Origin: Rhynchopus sp. YZ270_cl-10
Taxonomy: Eukaryota; Euglenozoa; Diplonemea; Diplonemida; Diplonemidae
Length of the DNA stretch: 64,000 nucleotides
Assembly (NCBI GenBank): GCA_964035575.1
Contig: OZ037887.1
Location: forward strand, 434,001 to 498,000
Reading direction: 5' to 3'
Shown here one piece after another: positions 21,871 to 32,691 of this stretch. The position numbers and the translations under genes were made by a program. The notes beneath the pieces are model-generated. The model did no database searches and was not told the DNA's origin. It was given only the letters and a program-made list of their open reading frames with translations. The number at the start of each line of letters is the position of its first letter. Positions within the stretch are counted from its first letter, which is position 1.

Positions 21871-22557
21871 TTGCATGGCAAAAAGGCTGGCTGCTGAGGA
21901 TACATATTGCGATTTATTTTGGTAGACAAATCCTCTTTGTGGGCTAGGTGCCAGCAACCCCATAGTTAACGGCCATCTGTCGTATGTGGCTTTGACATTT
22001 CTTTTCTGATGTGAACACTGGTAAGATGTGTGACCAAGGCAGACCCCATCTTTCCAAAGTTTTATTTCCTTTGTTTCCCTCAAACCCTTTTTGAAGATGT
22101 GCTCAAAAATAGGCCCACAGGGTCTAATGCGTCTTATACTATTTCCCCTGATTGTATTTTCGGTGACGGAACGTGTAAGGCTAAGTTCGTCTGATATTTT
22201 TTTTTTCATTTTTAGTACACTGTCACGAGAAGGCTTTGTATTTCAAGTCAATTTTTTATTTTTGACAGTGAACGAATTTTGTGGATACTAAAAAAGAGCG
22301 ACTATCAGAATGTGGCACCCCTTCCGAGAGGTCCTCTAGAAAATGCTAAAAAAGGAGAAGAAGAAGGGCTGTATAATACCACCCTGTTTTTCATTCAAGG
22401 AAAAAAAATTGATTCCGGTCGGAAATCTTCCGGAAATTTTCCAGAATTAGTTAACAGCCTGTTTGTACCGAGCCCCATTCCCCCCTTTTTTTTTAGCAAC
22501 GCTTGTATCGCAAAAAAACAACAACAACAAAAGTAGTAGTGAAGCACACGTTCTAGG

Positions 22558-22651
22558 CATACTGTGCTGACGAACCAAAAATTCGTCGTTTTCGTTCGTC
22601 GATGTTCGTCGGACGAACATCGACGAACCAATGGTTCATCTGCACAGTATG
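22558..22651. mobile_element. CATACTGTGC foldback MITE inserted in an R4 repeat
   Basis: A 94-bp element with ends CATACTGTGC and GCACAGTATG and internal GACGAAC / GTTCGTC inverted motifs. TCTAGG is duplicated at 22552-22557 and 22652-22657. The sequence after the right copy continues as an R4 repeat, and the uninterrupted R4 at 3815 reads CTCTAGGGTGGC, which confirms the 6-bp duplication. The same termini bound the element at 33231-34939. Confidence 0.9.
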
Positions 22652-22995
22652 TCTAGGGTGGCTACACTAATACAACTAAAGTTTTCAAAATAACATCTAA
22701 CACAAAAATGCCCCCCCCCTCGCTCTCTGACATTGTGATTCCATCTAGGTTCAACTTCTCTTGGGGTGACGAAGCATGGGAGGCCCTGGACCTTGCCAGA
22801 GTTTCTCTCTTTTTATTGTTTCTTCCCAGCATTGAGGGGTTGGGTATTTAAGTATGAGTCGTTGTGCGTTGAGAGGCTTGGGGGGTCTTTCAAGTTCCTT
22901 TTATGTTATGATGTGTGTGGATGGAGGGGTACATCCATCTTTGAAGTTTCTTTTGTTTGCCTCGCCCCATATGTGTTAACTCCAACCCTTCTCTA

Positions 22996-23133
22996 ATGGT
23001 GGCAGTATTGTGAGTGGGAGCCCATTGGAATACGCAAAACACATCAAAATACATCACAATACACGGTGTATTGTGATGTATTTTGATGTATTTTGCGTAT
23101 TCCAATGGGCCCCCATCACAATACTGCCACCAT
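22996..23133. mobile_element. Palindromic MITE with TA target (copy 2)
   Basis: Second copy of the palindrome at 12639-12769, beginning ATGGTGGCAGTATTGTGAG and ending in CTGCCACCAT, flanked by TA on both sides. It differs from copy 1 by a few changes and indels near the centre. Confidence 0.85.
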
Positions 23134-24288
23134 TATCCCCCACCCGCCTCTGATGTCTGAATGGAACGGAGAAAAACAAAAAGGCTGAACTCGTGTGGGG
23201 TTCGGTCCTCTTCATTTGCTTTTCCCCCTTTCCACTTGCCACACGTGTGCAACATGTTTTTTGTTTTGTTTGACGGCAAATATGCAACAGGGCTTTTTTT
23301 CTCTCAGCCTTACCCTGTGTGACCGCATCCGTTTTCGTGAGTTTGAATTTATTCTTTATCGTGGTATAGTGATGCCAAAAAGGGCTGTCAGAGATGCTTG
23401 TGTTATGTGCTCCCTCCCCTTCCCTCCCTCACCCCCCTCACGTCGGCGCAGGAAAAAAAAGGGACTCACAGTTAGCCCCCATCCCCCCACAACGTTTAGT
23501 TGCTCAAGAAGTGGCATATTTCCGCCAAAAAAAAAGGTGTCCGTCTGTATGTTATCAACTTCACTTTAGTTGCTCGTTTTCCGGTGGGTTCCTTTTCCCC
23601 CTTTTTTTGTCCCCAAAATACAACTGTATTCCTCCAAACAAAAGAATCCTTTCGCTCCCCTAGTCAGGCGAACAAATCGTTTTTTTCCCCCTGTCACCTC
23701 ATGAAATGAAGGAGGAAAATAGAAATAAACCATTTTGAACACACTTTTGCGATTCTGGGGACGAACCGCGCTGCAGAGCCCACTCCTCACCCACAACAGG
23801 TCGAGGTGTGTGCGTTTTTCACCACAACCTCCCTCCCATGGGGATGAGTGTTAAGTATCTATTTCTGTTGCATCATGGAATAAAGGAGAAAATAGAAACA
23901 AAGCATTTTGAACACACTTGCGTTGTGTTGGTTGATGCCCAGTGAGGGTAATTCTTGCGCAGAATATAGCCCTTGTGTTGTGCGGTGTGTATTCTGCTTG
24001 CATCTCTAATCTAATAATGTCATTATTAGATCTAATAATTTCCAAAATTCTAATTAGACCGACAACTAGAAACACAAAAAAAAATCCCAAAAAAATGTTG
24101 GACCGTAAAAATTCTGGAACTTTTTGGGGTTTTTTTGGCAAACTGGAACATTTTTACGGTCCACAATTTATACGATTACAGTATATTTCATCATCCCTCC
24201 AACAGGAAACACGACCCCTTATCTCCCTCATATTTCCAACCCCCTTTCGAACACCCCAAATACTTGTGGCACGTGTCATAAGTGTGAG

Positions 24289-27186
24289 ATGCCGTCCATC
24301 AGCAAAGATCAATGTGAAGCCCACAAAAACCAGTCCATGGTAGCCACGTCCTCATCTGGGCAGCCTGAAGAATCACCACAACAACCCACGAACGTGTCTA
24401 CTGCAAAGGGCGAGTTCCGAGAACTGGAGAAGAAGGAATACAATCTGCAGAAGGATATCGATGGCATTAAGAACGACGCTCGTACAGAGCTCGTCGCAGG
24501 CACGCAGGGCTTCCGAAAGAACCCAATCACCGGCGTGATCTCCTACAACGGCAGTGACCCAGATTGGACGGAAGCGTACACACACATGGCCAAGCTCGAG
24601 GATCAGCTGAAGGTATGCCCCTTGCTTTCCACCCATTTTTATTTTTATTTAACCCACTGTGTATACTGTGTATACTGTGTATACTGTGTATACTGTGTAT
24701 ACTGTGTATACTGTGCATACTGTGTATACTGTGTATACTGTGTATACTGTGTATACTGTGTATACTGTGTATACTGTGTATACTGTGTATACTGTGTATA
24801 CTGTGTATACTGTGTATACTGTGTATACTGTGTATACTGTGTATACTGTGTATACTGTGTATACTGTGTATACTGTGTATACTGTGTATACTGTGTATAC
24901 TGTGTATACTGTGTATACTGTGTATACTGTGTATACTGTGTATACTGTGTATACTGTGTATACTGTGTATACTGTGTATACTGTGTATACTGTGTATACT
25001 GTGTATACTGTGTATACTGTGTATACTGTGTATACTGTGTATACTGTGTATACTGTGTATACTGTGTATACTGTGTATACTGTGTATACTGTGTATACTG
25101 TGTATACTGTGTATACTGTGTATACTGTGTATACTGTGTATACTGTGTATACTGTGTATACTGTGTATACTGTGTATACTGTGTATACTGTGTATACTGT
25201 GTATACTGTGTATACTGTGTATACTGTGTATACTGTGTATACTGTGTATACTGTGTATACTGTGTATACTGTGTATACTGTGTATACTGTGTATACTGTG
25301 TATACTGTGTATACTGTGTATACTGTGTATACTGTGTATACTGTGTATACTGTGTTCCTTCTTATTGTACGATCATGTGTGTTGGGGTTGCAAAGTCGGC
25401 AGTGTGTGCACAACTTTCTATTTTATTTTGCTGTTTCTCGTGTTGTGCATTCACTTTCCACACACTTACAGAACGTTAAAGATAGGCTGTTAGAGGTACA
25501 GAAGGAGATCACAGCGAAGGAGCAGAGGTTGGCGGTGGCAGCTCAACAGCAGGGTGGGGGCCGTATGGAGGTATACTCACACCCCCCAAGAAGTTAGCTC
25601 TAACATTGTATTTTTCTCAACTGAGGAAAAGTAGCTCTGACCAAACCCTGTGGAAGAAGTGTGAGATAAATACACTTTTCCTCACACATAGCTACTTTTC
25701 CTCACGCAGTGTGGAAAAGTAACGATAATTTTTGGCTGGGGTTTGTGTAGAAAAAGCCTATGTGTGAGGCTTTTTTTGGTGTGAGGAAAAGTAGAGGGGG
25801 GGTCGAAAAAAAATTGGGTGGGAGAGTGGGTCATTTTGTATCTCTGCTTCACATTTTGTCACCGTGACCAAAATGACCATTTCTTGTACTTTTCCAACAC
25901 TGCCGACCCCCTCTAAAAAAGACATTATTTCTAGTGGTGTACATGGGTGAATGCGTAAAACCCCCCCTCCCCTAAATTTCACTACGATTTTTGATTTTTT
26001 TTTATTTCTGTTGGGAGGCTATGAGAGGTCGAGGTGCATGTACAAGGGGTGTTTGGGGGGTCTGGGGGGCCTGGGGACCCTGGGAGGGTGTTTTGGGGTC
26101 TTTTTTATGATGTGCGACGCTTTTTTGGACATGAACGTGTATTGTGGCCCGTCTTACCACAGGTTTTACACGTTTTATGTGACACTGAGGAAACTGAAGA
26201 AATAAAAGACCGCGTTCTCTTAGCCATGCGGTGACGGGCGGTCATCTCTTCTTCTTCTTGAGGGACAGGATCGTGCTCCTCGTCAGAGGAGTCACCGATT
26301 ATATCAAGGTAGCTGTTGAGTCCAACTCTGGGCATTCTTTATGCGTCTATCTGTTCTGGGGGTAGGGAGTAAAAATAGCCCAAAAACACGTAAAAATACC
26401 CCAAAATGGGTCAAAATAAGTATATTTTTTCCCAAAAGCCCCCAAAACCCGCCGGAAAATGGTTTTGGGGGTGGTTCTGGGCAGTTTTCGGCGCTGATTT
26501 CTGGTAAAACCTCAAAAATCGTAGTGAAATTTAGGGGAGGGGGGGTTTTACGCATCGACCCACATTCATTTTGCACATTACAGGAGCTCGCGACAGCAGT
26601 GCAAGAACTGAAGAGTAGGCAACACACTATCGAGATGGACCATTTGAAAGCATGTTTCTTGGAGCAGGGCGAAGCGGATGATGTATCAGATTCAACAAGT
26701 GTGTTGAGTGGCGACACTCCGGCCTCAAATGCGGAGATATCGGCCAACAAGAAACGTATCAGAGAATTGCTGGGTACGAAGTGCATGGTTTGTGGGAGTG
26801 AGAAAGATGTGGCTGTGGCACACATCCTAAAGAAAGCTAGTCACTGCCAATCATTTATGGCTTATTACGACAAGAATTCCAAGGATATGTCGAACTGGCT
26901 CATGCTTTGTGGAACACGGGGTAAGGTTAATGCGTGTCATCATCTGTTTGACAGTTACGAGATGGGGTTCTGCATGAAAGATGGTGAGTGGTATGCGTAC
27001 GGTGGGGTCAAGGATGGAGAGCAGGTTGCTCTGCGGTCGAACCCTCACAGAACAGTGCTGCAAGCCCACCTAGCTATGGTGATGAAGAATTTGGAGGAGA
27101 AGAAGCAGGCTAATGAAGCTGTTCTTGCATGGAGTAAAGACGTGTCCCAGAGCACCCCGCCTGCACAAGGAACGGGTTCAATGTAA
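24289..27186 (+). CDS. HNH-domain protein with coiled-coil N-terminus (three exons)
   Basis: Exons 24289-24612, 25472-25570 and 26584-27186 join in phase 0 to give 341 residues. Donors are GTATG and GTATA, acceptors TTACAG. The N-terminal half is charged and coiled-coil-like (GEFRELEKKEYNLQKDI; VKDRLLEVQKEITAKEQRL). The C-terminal half matches the HNH_2 nuclease layout: CMVCG (Cys208, Cys211), AHI (His221), NWLMLC (Asn245), CHHLFD (His260-His261, Asp264). The family includes DNA-cutting enzymes, but substrate and role here are unknown. Start 24289 is chosen because an AG follows a pyrimidine-rich stretch just upstream; ATG 24337 is a shorter option. Intron 1 is mostly a 9-bp satellite and intron 2 contains a TIR element. 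Confidence 0.8.
24657..25355 (+). repeat. 9-bp satellite array (CTGTGTATA)n within an intron
   Basis: About 78 almost perfect copies of CTGTGTATA fill 699 of the 859 bases of intron 1 of the HNH gene. I see one variant unit (CTGTGCATA) near 24712. No unit contains a stop in most frames, so long artificial open frames cross it on both strands. Each unit contains GTATAC, close to the local 5' splice consensus GTATG. Confidence 0.97.
25945..26561. mobile_element. TIR transposon in HNH gene intron 2, with zinc-knuckle ORF
   Basis: Inverted ends of about 48 bp, starting GGGTGAATGCGTAAAACC on the left and GGGTCGATGCGTAAAACC read from the right, continuing through CCCTAAATTTCACTACGA. ACAT flanks both sides (25941-25944 and 26562-26565), a candidate 4-bp duplication. 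Inside, on the minus strand, is a 76-codon frame with a CCHC-type knuckle. The element looks like a deletion derivative of a larger transposon. Confidence 0.75.
26105..26335 (-). CDS. Short ORF with CCHC zinc knuckle, probable transposase tail
   Basis: 76 residues: an acidic stretch (DIIGDSSDEEHDPVPQEEEE), then basic and Ser-rich sequence, then KTCKTCGKTGHNTRSCPKKR, a Cys-x2-Cys-x4-His-x4-Cys knuckle. The CxxCGxxGHNxRxC form is common at the C-termini of Mutator-like transposases, so this is probably the last part of a transposase kept in a non-autonomous copy. No catalytic domain is present. A cellular origin cannot be excluded. Confidence 0.45.
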   Translation of the reverse strand: MPRVGLNSYLDIIGDSSDEEHDPVPQEEEEMTARHRMAKRTRSFISSVSSVSHKTCKTCGKTGHNTRSCPKKRRTS

Positions 27187-27340
27187 AGGGGTGTCCGATT
27201 ATTTACGTTTTTGCAACGTAAATAATAACCAGAACGTAAATAATAGCAGATTAGCAATTAATTAAATAAAAACAAAAACGTAAATAATAGCTGGAAAGTA
27301 AATAGGCCTGGAAGTAAATATTCGCTGGGACCCCCCCTTT

Positions 27341-28139
27341 TAGGGGAGGGTCACTGCACGTTAAATCTCTCGATAAATGCGATTTTTCCGATTTTGATCC
27401 TCAGAACCGCAGAAGTCCCCGAAAACTATACCAAACCACCTAGGGGACCCAAAAAACGCACCAGCGCCCCAGTTTTGATACAGAAACACTCAGATAATGC
27501 CTGAAATGCAATTTTAAAAGAGTGCCTACAGAACTTGTACCTGCCCACCCCTGTAGATAGAGCAACTCACACATCCATCACGCCTCAGTGTGAGCCAGGG
27601 GCCAGAAAAGCCCCCAAAGCCACATATTTTCACCCCAGAACCTATCCCGAGGGGTACCCAGCCTGTTTCGGGGTGTTTAGAGGGACTTGGTGGAACTTAG
27701 AACCATGTTTCAAAAAGGGTACAAGTACTGTGCCAAGGGTTTGCCCTCTCAAGGGACCAAGTACTTGTACCCTTTTTGAAACATGGTTCTAAGTTCCACC
27801 AAGTCCCTCTAAACACCCCGAAACAGGCTGGGTACCCCTCGGGATAGGTTCTGGGGTGAAAATATGTGGCTTTGGGGGCTTTTCTGGCCCCTGGCTCACA
27901 CTGAGGCGTGATGGATGTGTGAGTTGCTCTATCTACGGGGGGTGGGCAGGTACAAGTTCTGTAGGCATTTTTTAAAAATTGCATTTCAGGCATCATCTGA
28001 GTGTTTCTGTGTCAAAACTGGGGCGCTGGTGCGTTTTTTGGGTCCCCTAGGTGGTTTGGTATAGTTTTCGGGGACTTCTGCGGTTCTGAGGATCAAAATC
28101 GGAAAAATCGCATTTATCGAGTACAGTGACCCTCCCCTA
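27341..28139. mobile_element. Long-arm foldback element (MULE-like)
   Basis: Two arms of roughly 380-390 bp (27341-27729 and 27760-28139) form one giant inverted repeat with a 30-base centre. The ends are TAGGGGAGGGTCACTG and its inverse CAGTGACCCTCCCCTA. The 11-bp string ACCCCCCCTTT flanks both ends (27330-27340, 28140-28150). Long inverted arms plus 9-11 bp duplications are typical of Mutator-like elements; the low complexity of the duplication makes its length less certain. Open frames in the arms are mirror images of each other and not real genes. Confidence 0.85.
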
Positions 28140-29617
28140 ACCCCCCCTTTACGATGTCCAAACCTGCAACGCCTGCAGGCAGCACGGGTGTGGGTGCACC
28201 TCCATGTCCGAAACACTGTCGTCTACTGTTCTCCATGAATAGCCTTGTTCCCAGGAGATGTGTTCCAGAAGCTTCAAGGTAGATTTCTTCGGACACGCGG
28301 CCGTTTCAGCTGCCTGTGTTTTGGTCTAGACAGGGGTTAGACACGGACTCAAATCTTCGTCGTCCTGATCAAGATCTTGACACAGCAAATTGACCCCCCA
28401 CTGGCCGGACGGATTCCGGAAATGCAAATGCCGGCGTTTAAAAGCTCACCAGCGGAAAAAAAAAGAAAATTTTCCAACATCTATACCCCCCCTTTACGGA
28501 GTGACAACTGGTAGAAACACGGTAGAACCACGGGGAATCGGTTAAGGCGCCGCACCAACAGTCATTGTTTTCTTTTTATTCGGAACCTGAAGATAGTTTC
28601 TATTTTTGGGGGTTTTTTCTTGTCTTCACGTGCGCGTTTTCCGATTTTTGATTTGGGCGTTTTCGTTTTTCGAACGCGCGTTCGGATGCTATGAACAGAA
28701 ACAAACGAAAAAGATTAAAAATGGCGAATAGTGGATGGAAAATAAGCTTGTGTCTGAGTTTGTGTGTGGGAGTTTTTTTGTCTCTTTGTGTACGAAATGG
28801 TTTGTTATACGTGTTCTTCTTTTACTTTTTGATAACTCTAGTCTTTATGTACTTTTTTTAGTTCAGTGCCTGCGTCCGCCGACGAACGGTGAAGCACTTT
28901 GCACTTTCAACTTCTCTCCTTTTTTTTTCTTTTTTTTTTTTCTTTTTTTTTTCTCGATGGGCGTCTTAGCATTCCCATTTTTGAAGGGACAATAGCCTTG
29001 AGACTAAGACATCGGGACACATATTAAATTGTTTGCTATACTTGCCTTTTGTTCACTTTTTATGTGTGTCTGTACACTGGATTGTCCGCAGAGGAGTTGG
29101 AAGACTTCGCTCCCCCCGTATTTGTTTCCGGAATTGAGCTTATGAGGACCTTTTTTGCGCGCAGCGCGAAAGATTCTTTTTTTTTCCAAAACGAAATTTG
29201 CCTCGGGCTTTTGCTACCCCCTACACCCCCCCCTGCTCCCACCTTACCAAGGAAACGTGAACTGTTCTTCCCCCCCCACCGCCCCCTCCACCGTTTTAAG
29301 ATTTATCAAATTTACCTCCCCACCTCCCCCCAGGTGTAGCCATAAGTCGGGGATCGATCCCCGGGCCAAAATTCCCAGATTTTCCCCCTAACAAACTGCA
29401 TGGGAAATGCTGCCTTAGCAATATTAGATTTAAGGATCAATTTGAATCCTGGGCCGGAACACGTATTTGGATTCAGAGGATCCCAATCTTTCCAATAACG
29501 ACATTTTCTGGGGGTGGAAAAATACCCTGCTTTCTTGCGTGGGGGTTGGACCAAAAAAATATAGGCACCCGAACAATCCCCAGTTGGTGTGTTCCGGGGT
29601 ATCGGAAAATACAAATT

Positions 29618-29815
29618 TTCACCAATCTTCACCAATCTTCACAAATTTTCACAAATTTTCACAACATAAGTTTTGGCCATTTTTTTGTGAAGAATTGTGA
29701 ATAGTTGTGAAAAGTTGTGAAGAGTTGTGAATTGAAATGAAAATTTGGATGAAAAAAACACAGATGTTGTGAAGATTTGTGAAGAGTTGTGAACAGTTGT
29801 GAAGAGTTGTGAATT
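29618..29815. repeat. Inverted minisatellite, TTCACAA then GTGAAGAGTTGTGAA units, copy A
   Basis: A run of about five TTCAC-type units is followed by about ten units of the complementary GTGAA type, so the array can fold back on itself. It is bounded on the left by GGTGTGTTCCGGGGTATCGG (from 29589), which also bounds copy B at 32692-32910 in the opposite orientation. Confidence 0.75.
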
Positions 29816-30330
29816 GGAGGGAAAAAAAGGGGGATGTTTTTTTCCAGGGGTTTTTGCAGGACTGGTCAGGTAAAGTGTGCTGTGCAGAGGGCTAGCTAGC
29901 CTGGGTCCGTGGGTCAAGCTGGCCGTACCACCCCACCCCCTGTGCGGAGGAGGACGACGGAAGTCCGCGGCGTGTTCGTTTGTTGCCTTTTTTTTTCAAC
30001 ATGTTCGCAACTCTCAAGAAAGTAGCGTACCGTGCGCCTGCGACGCAGCTAAAAATTACGAGCGGTAGCCCACAGCTCTACCCGAAATGTTGCGTACCGT
30101 GGCTTCGCTAGAAAAGTTTTGTACCAGTGGCACTACCACTTTTCCCCCTGTTTTTTGTACCGTTTTACCCAAAACACAGCTGGGCACAACTAGCACCCTA
30201 CTCACCTGAACTGTGCCTTTATTAGGCACAATTTCAGCACACTTTCAGCACAAGTACACACAATTAACCACAATTACACCAAAGTTGCTCTGGGGGAAAA
30301 AATGGTACACCACCCGACAGGACTAATGCA

Positions 30331-31299
30331 CTGTACTGTACTGTACTGTACTGTACTGTACTGTACTGTACTGTACTGTACTGTACTGTACTGTACTGTA
30401 CTGTACTGTACTGTACTGTACTGTACTGTACTGTACTGTACTGTACTGTACTGTACTGTACTGTACTGTACTGTACTGTACTGTACTGTACTGTACTGTA
30501 CTGTACTGTACTGTACTGTACTGTACTGTACTGTACTGTACTGTACTGTACTGTACTGTACTGTACTGTACTGTACTGTACTGTACTGTACTGTACTGTA
30601 CTGTACTGTACTGTACTGTACTGTACTGTACTGTACTGTACTGTACTGTACTGTACTGTACTGTACTGTACTGTACTGTACTGTACTGTACTGTACTGTA
30701 CTGTACTGTACTGTACTGTACTGTACTGTACTGTACTGTACTGTACTGTACTGTACTGTACTGTACTGTACTGTACTGTACTGTACTGTACTGTACTGTA
30801 CTGTACTGTACTGTACTGTACTGTACTGTACTGTACTGTACTGTACTGTACTGTACTGTACTGTACTGTACTGTACTGTACTGTACTGTACTGTACTGTA
30901 CTGTACTGTACTGTACTGTACTGTACTGTACTGTACTGTACTGTACTGTACTGTACTGTACTGTACTGTACTGTACTGTACTGTACTGTACTGTACTGTA
31001 CTGTACTGTACTGTACTGTACTGTACTGTACTGTACTGTACTGTACTGTACTGTACTGTACTGTACTGTACTGTACTGTACTGTACTGTACTGTACTGTA
31101 CTGTACTGTACTGTACTGTACTGTACTGTACTGTACTGTACTGTACTGTACTGTACTGTACTGTACTGTACTGTACTGTACTGTACTGTACTGTACTGTA
31201 CTGTACTGTACTGTACTGTACTGTACTGTACTGTACTGTACTGTACTGTACTGTACTGTACTGTACTGTACTGTACTGTACTGTACTGTACTGTACTGT
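30331..31299 (+). repeat. Pentanucleotide satellite (CTGTA)n, about 194 copies
   Basis: 969 bases of apparently perfect CTGTA repeats with no variant unit that I can find. Neither strand has stop codons in any frame within the array, which creates open frames of more than 340 codons (LYCTV and QYSTV repeats) that are not genes. The lack of variants suggests recent expansion or an assembly-sensitive locus. Confidence 0.98.
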
Positions 31300-31785
31300 G
31301 CAGAAATTTGACAGACTGCACTGCCCTATACACAGACTTTCTGGATTCCAAAGTCGAATTTCTTGTACTAGCTATGCTCGGTTAATGGCTATAGCGATGT
31401 GCCTCTTATTGACCCTCTTATAGGACTCGAATTGTGCTCTAACTGCCGAATGCTCTAATTAGAGTCTGATTAGAGCGCAATGCATATTTAACCGGTGTTT
31501 AAAAACAAGGAGCCAGACAGTTCACCTTCGGGCATAAGGCGTGCCCCGGCAGAATATCGTTTCGATCCCGTTAACTACGGTGCCACAGTTGGCCCAGCTG
31601 GTCACTTTATTCCAAGGAAGTCAAAAAACCGTGAATGGGGGGACGATAAATAAGGGTAACTGAAGGGGGAAATTGAATTTTGATGAGCCCAAAAACAAGG
31701 TTTTATTGTCCCGTTGTCAAAATCTCTGCCCACACCCACTCCCCGAGAGAACCAACAATTCTCTAGCTGACTTCTTTAATAATCC

Positions 31786-32540
31786 CCACCAAAAAGGCGG
31801 ATAAGACGAAAGGAGACGAAGTAACCGCCAAGGACTCACCAGTGCGTCGATCCAAAAAGAGGTCCATCATGTGTGAGAGATGCAAAACAACCACCGCCAT
31901 AATGGAATTAACCTGTAGGTCAATATTACACTCCGGATTCTGGGGACAATTTTCGGCCGAAAATGGGCCGCCTATTAGTGACCGGGCTCATATTTTCCGA
32001 AAGGGTAAATTGCGATAACACGTATACTTTTTTTTTTCGATTTGCGATAACACGTACACAAAAAGTATACGTGTTATCGCGAAAAAGTGTACGTGTTTTC
32101 GCGAATAAAAACGTAAGTGTTTTCCCAGGTACCCAAGTACACAGGTACACAGGTAAGTCGTCACACAGACAACCACAGACAACCCGCCAGTCACTGAAAA
32201 GTGACCAGACAGTCCACTTGACAAATACAAAGTGTCCACGTGGGGCATTCATGCACTGAGGAGATAATGATCCAACAATTTACAAGAAAACATTACTTAA
32301 CCTACTGCTGGAAATTGCCAGGTCGTAGTAACACACAAAGTGTGCCTCCGTTCGGGAATACCGGATATTCTAGAGACCAAAAGGCCTCTTCCGCTAGTCA
32401 AGGTATAACCGAATGAACGGCCCAAGACCCCCGTGGAGAAGTTAAATGTTGTAATGCTATCAAGTACAAACTGCGACCACTGTCTTACCCTCCTCAATGC
32501 ATGGTGGAAGATGTCTTTGACAACAAATATCCTGTAGCCA
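31786..32540 (+). other. Coding-like islands, possible unplaced exons or gene fragments
   Basis: Three short stretches read like protein: 31786-31917 (KKADKTKGDEVTAKDSPVRR and onward to CERCKTTTAIMELTC), 32326-32401 (TQSVPPFGNTGYSRDQKASS) and 32459-32534 (YKLRPLSYPPQCMVEDVFDN). Some are followed by GT and preceded by AG. I could not join them into one phase-consistent gene with a start and stop. They may be exons of an uncalled gene, or fragments carried by repeats. Confidence 0.25.
32012..32105. repeat. Hairpin-forming GATAACACGTA repeat
   Basis: GCGATAACACGTATAC and GTATACGTGTTATCGC form an inverted pair separated by about 30 bases, with a further partial GTGTACGTGTTTTCGCG copy after it. 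Confidence 0.6.
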
Positions 32541-32691
32541 GGTACCCAGGTTCCCAGACCCACGCAGTGGCACATTACCGCAAGTGTGAGTGACCCACAC
32601 AGACGGAATGTCCAACCAACGTCCTCCAAAAGGTGTCCTGTACCTACCTGGGTACCTGGGTGCCCAGGCACCACCCAGACTTCGCCACTTC

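Larger units (their letters stand above)
20797..24288. other. Gene-free stretch with MITEs and short repeats
   Basis: Contains R2 pieces (21012, 22213), an R3 copy (21449), a 170-bp TIR element (21701-21870), a foldback element inserted in an R4 copy (22558-22651) and a palindromic MITE (22996-23133). A local duplication of about 60 bp (ending TTTTGAACACACTT) lies at 23700-23760 and 23867-23930. A small inverted pair, TGGACCGTAAAAA and complement, spans 24099-24163. No genes are supported. Confidence 0.6.

Noticed and set aside
24564-25597. Long open frames (CVY, LCI, YTV repeats) on both strands over the 9-bp array
   Set aside because: They are produced by a stop-free 9-bp repeat inside an intron; the true frame splices around it.
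27535-27996. Mirror-image open frames in the foldback arms
   Set aside because: The same peptide is read from both arms on opposite strands purely because the arms are inverted copies.
28155-28286. A 43-codon frame (MSKPATPAGSTGVGAPP and onward)
   Set aside because: Ends quickly; a splice site could be imagined but no second exon fits, so it is not called.
28500-28560. tRNA D-arm-like GGTTAAGGCGCCGCACC
   Set aside because: No anticodon arm, B-box or acceptor stem follows.
24657-31299. CRISPR-like appearance of regular repeats
   Set aside because: Units are 5 and 9 bp with no spacers, and the window is eukaryotic.
30302-31423. Open frames of 342-373 codons across the CTGTA array
   Set aside because: A stop-free pentamer repeat is open in every frame on both strands; composition is purely repetitive.
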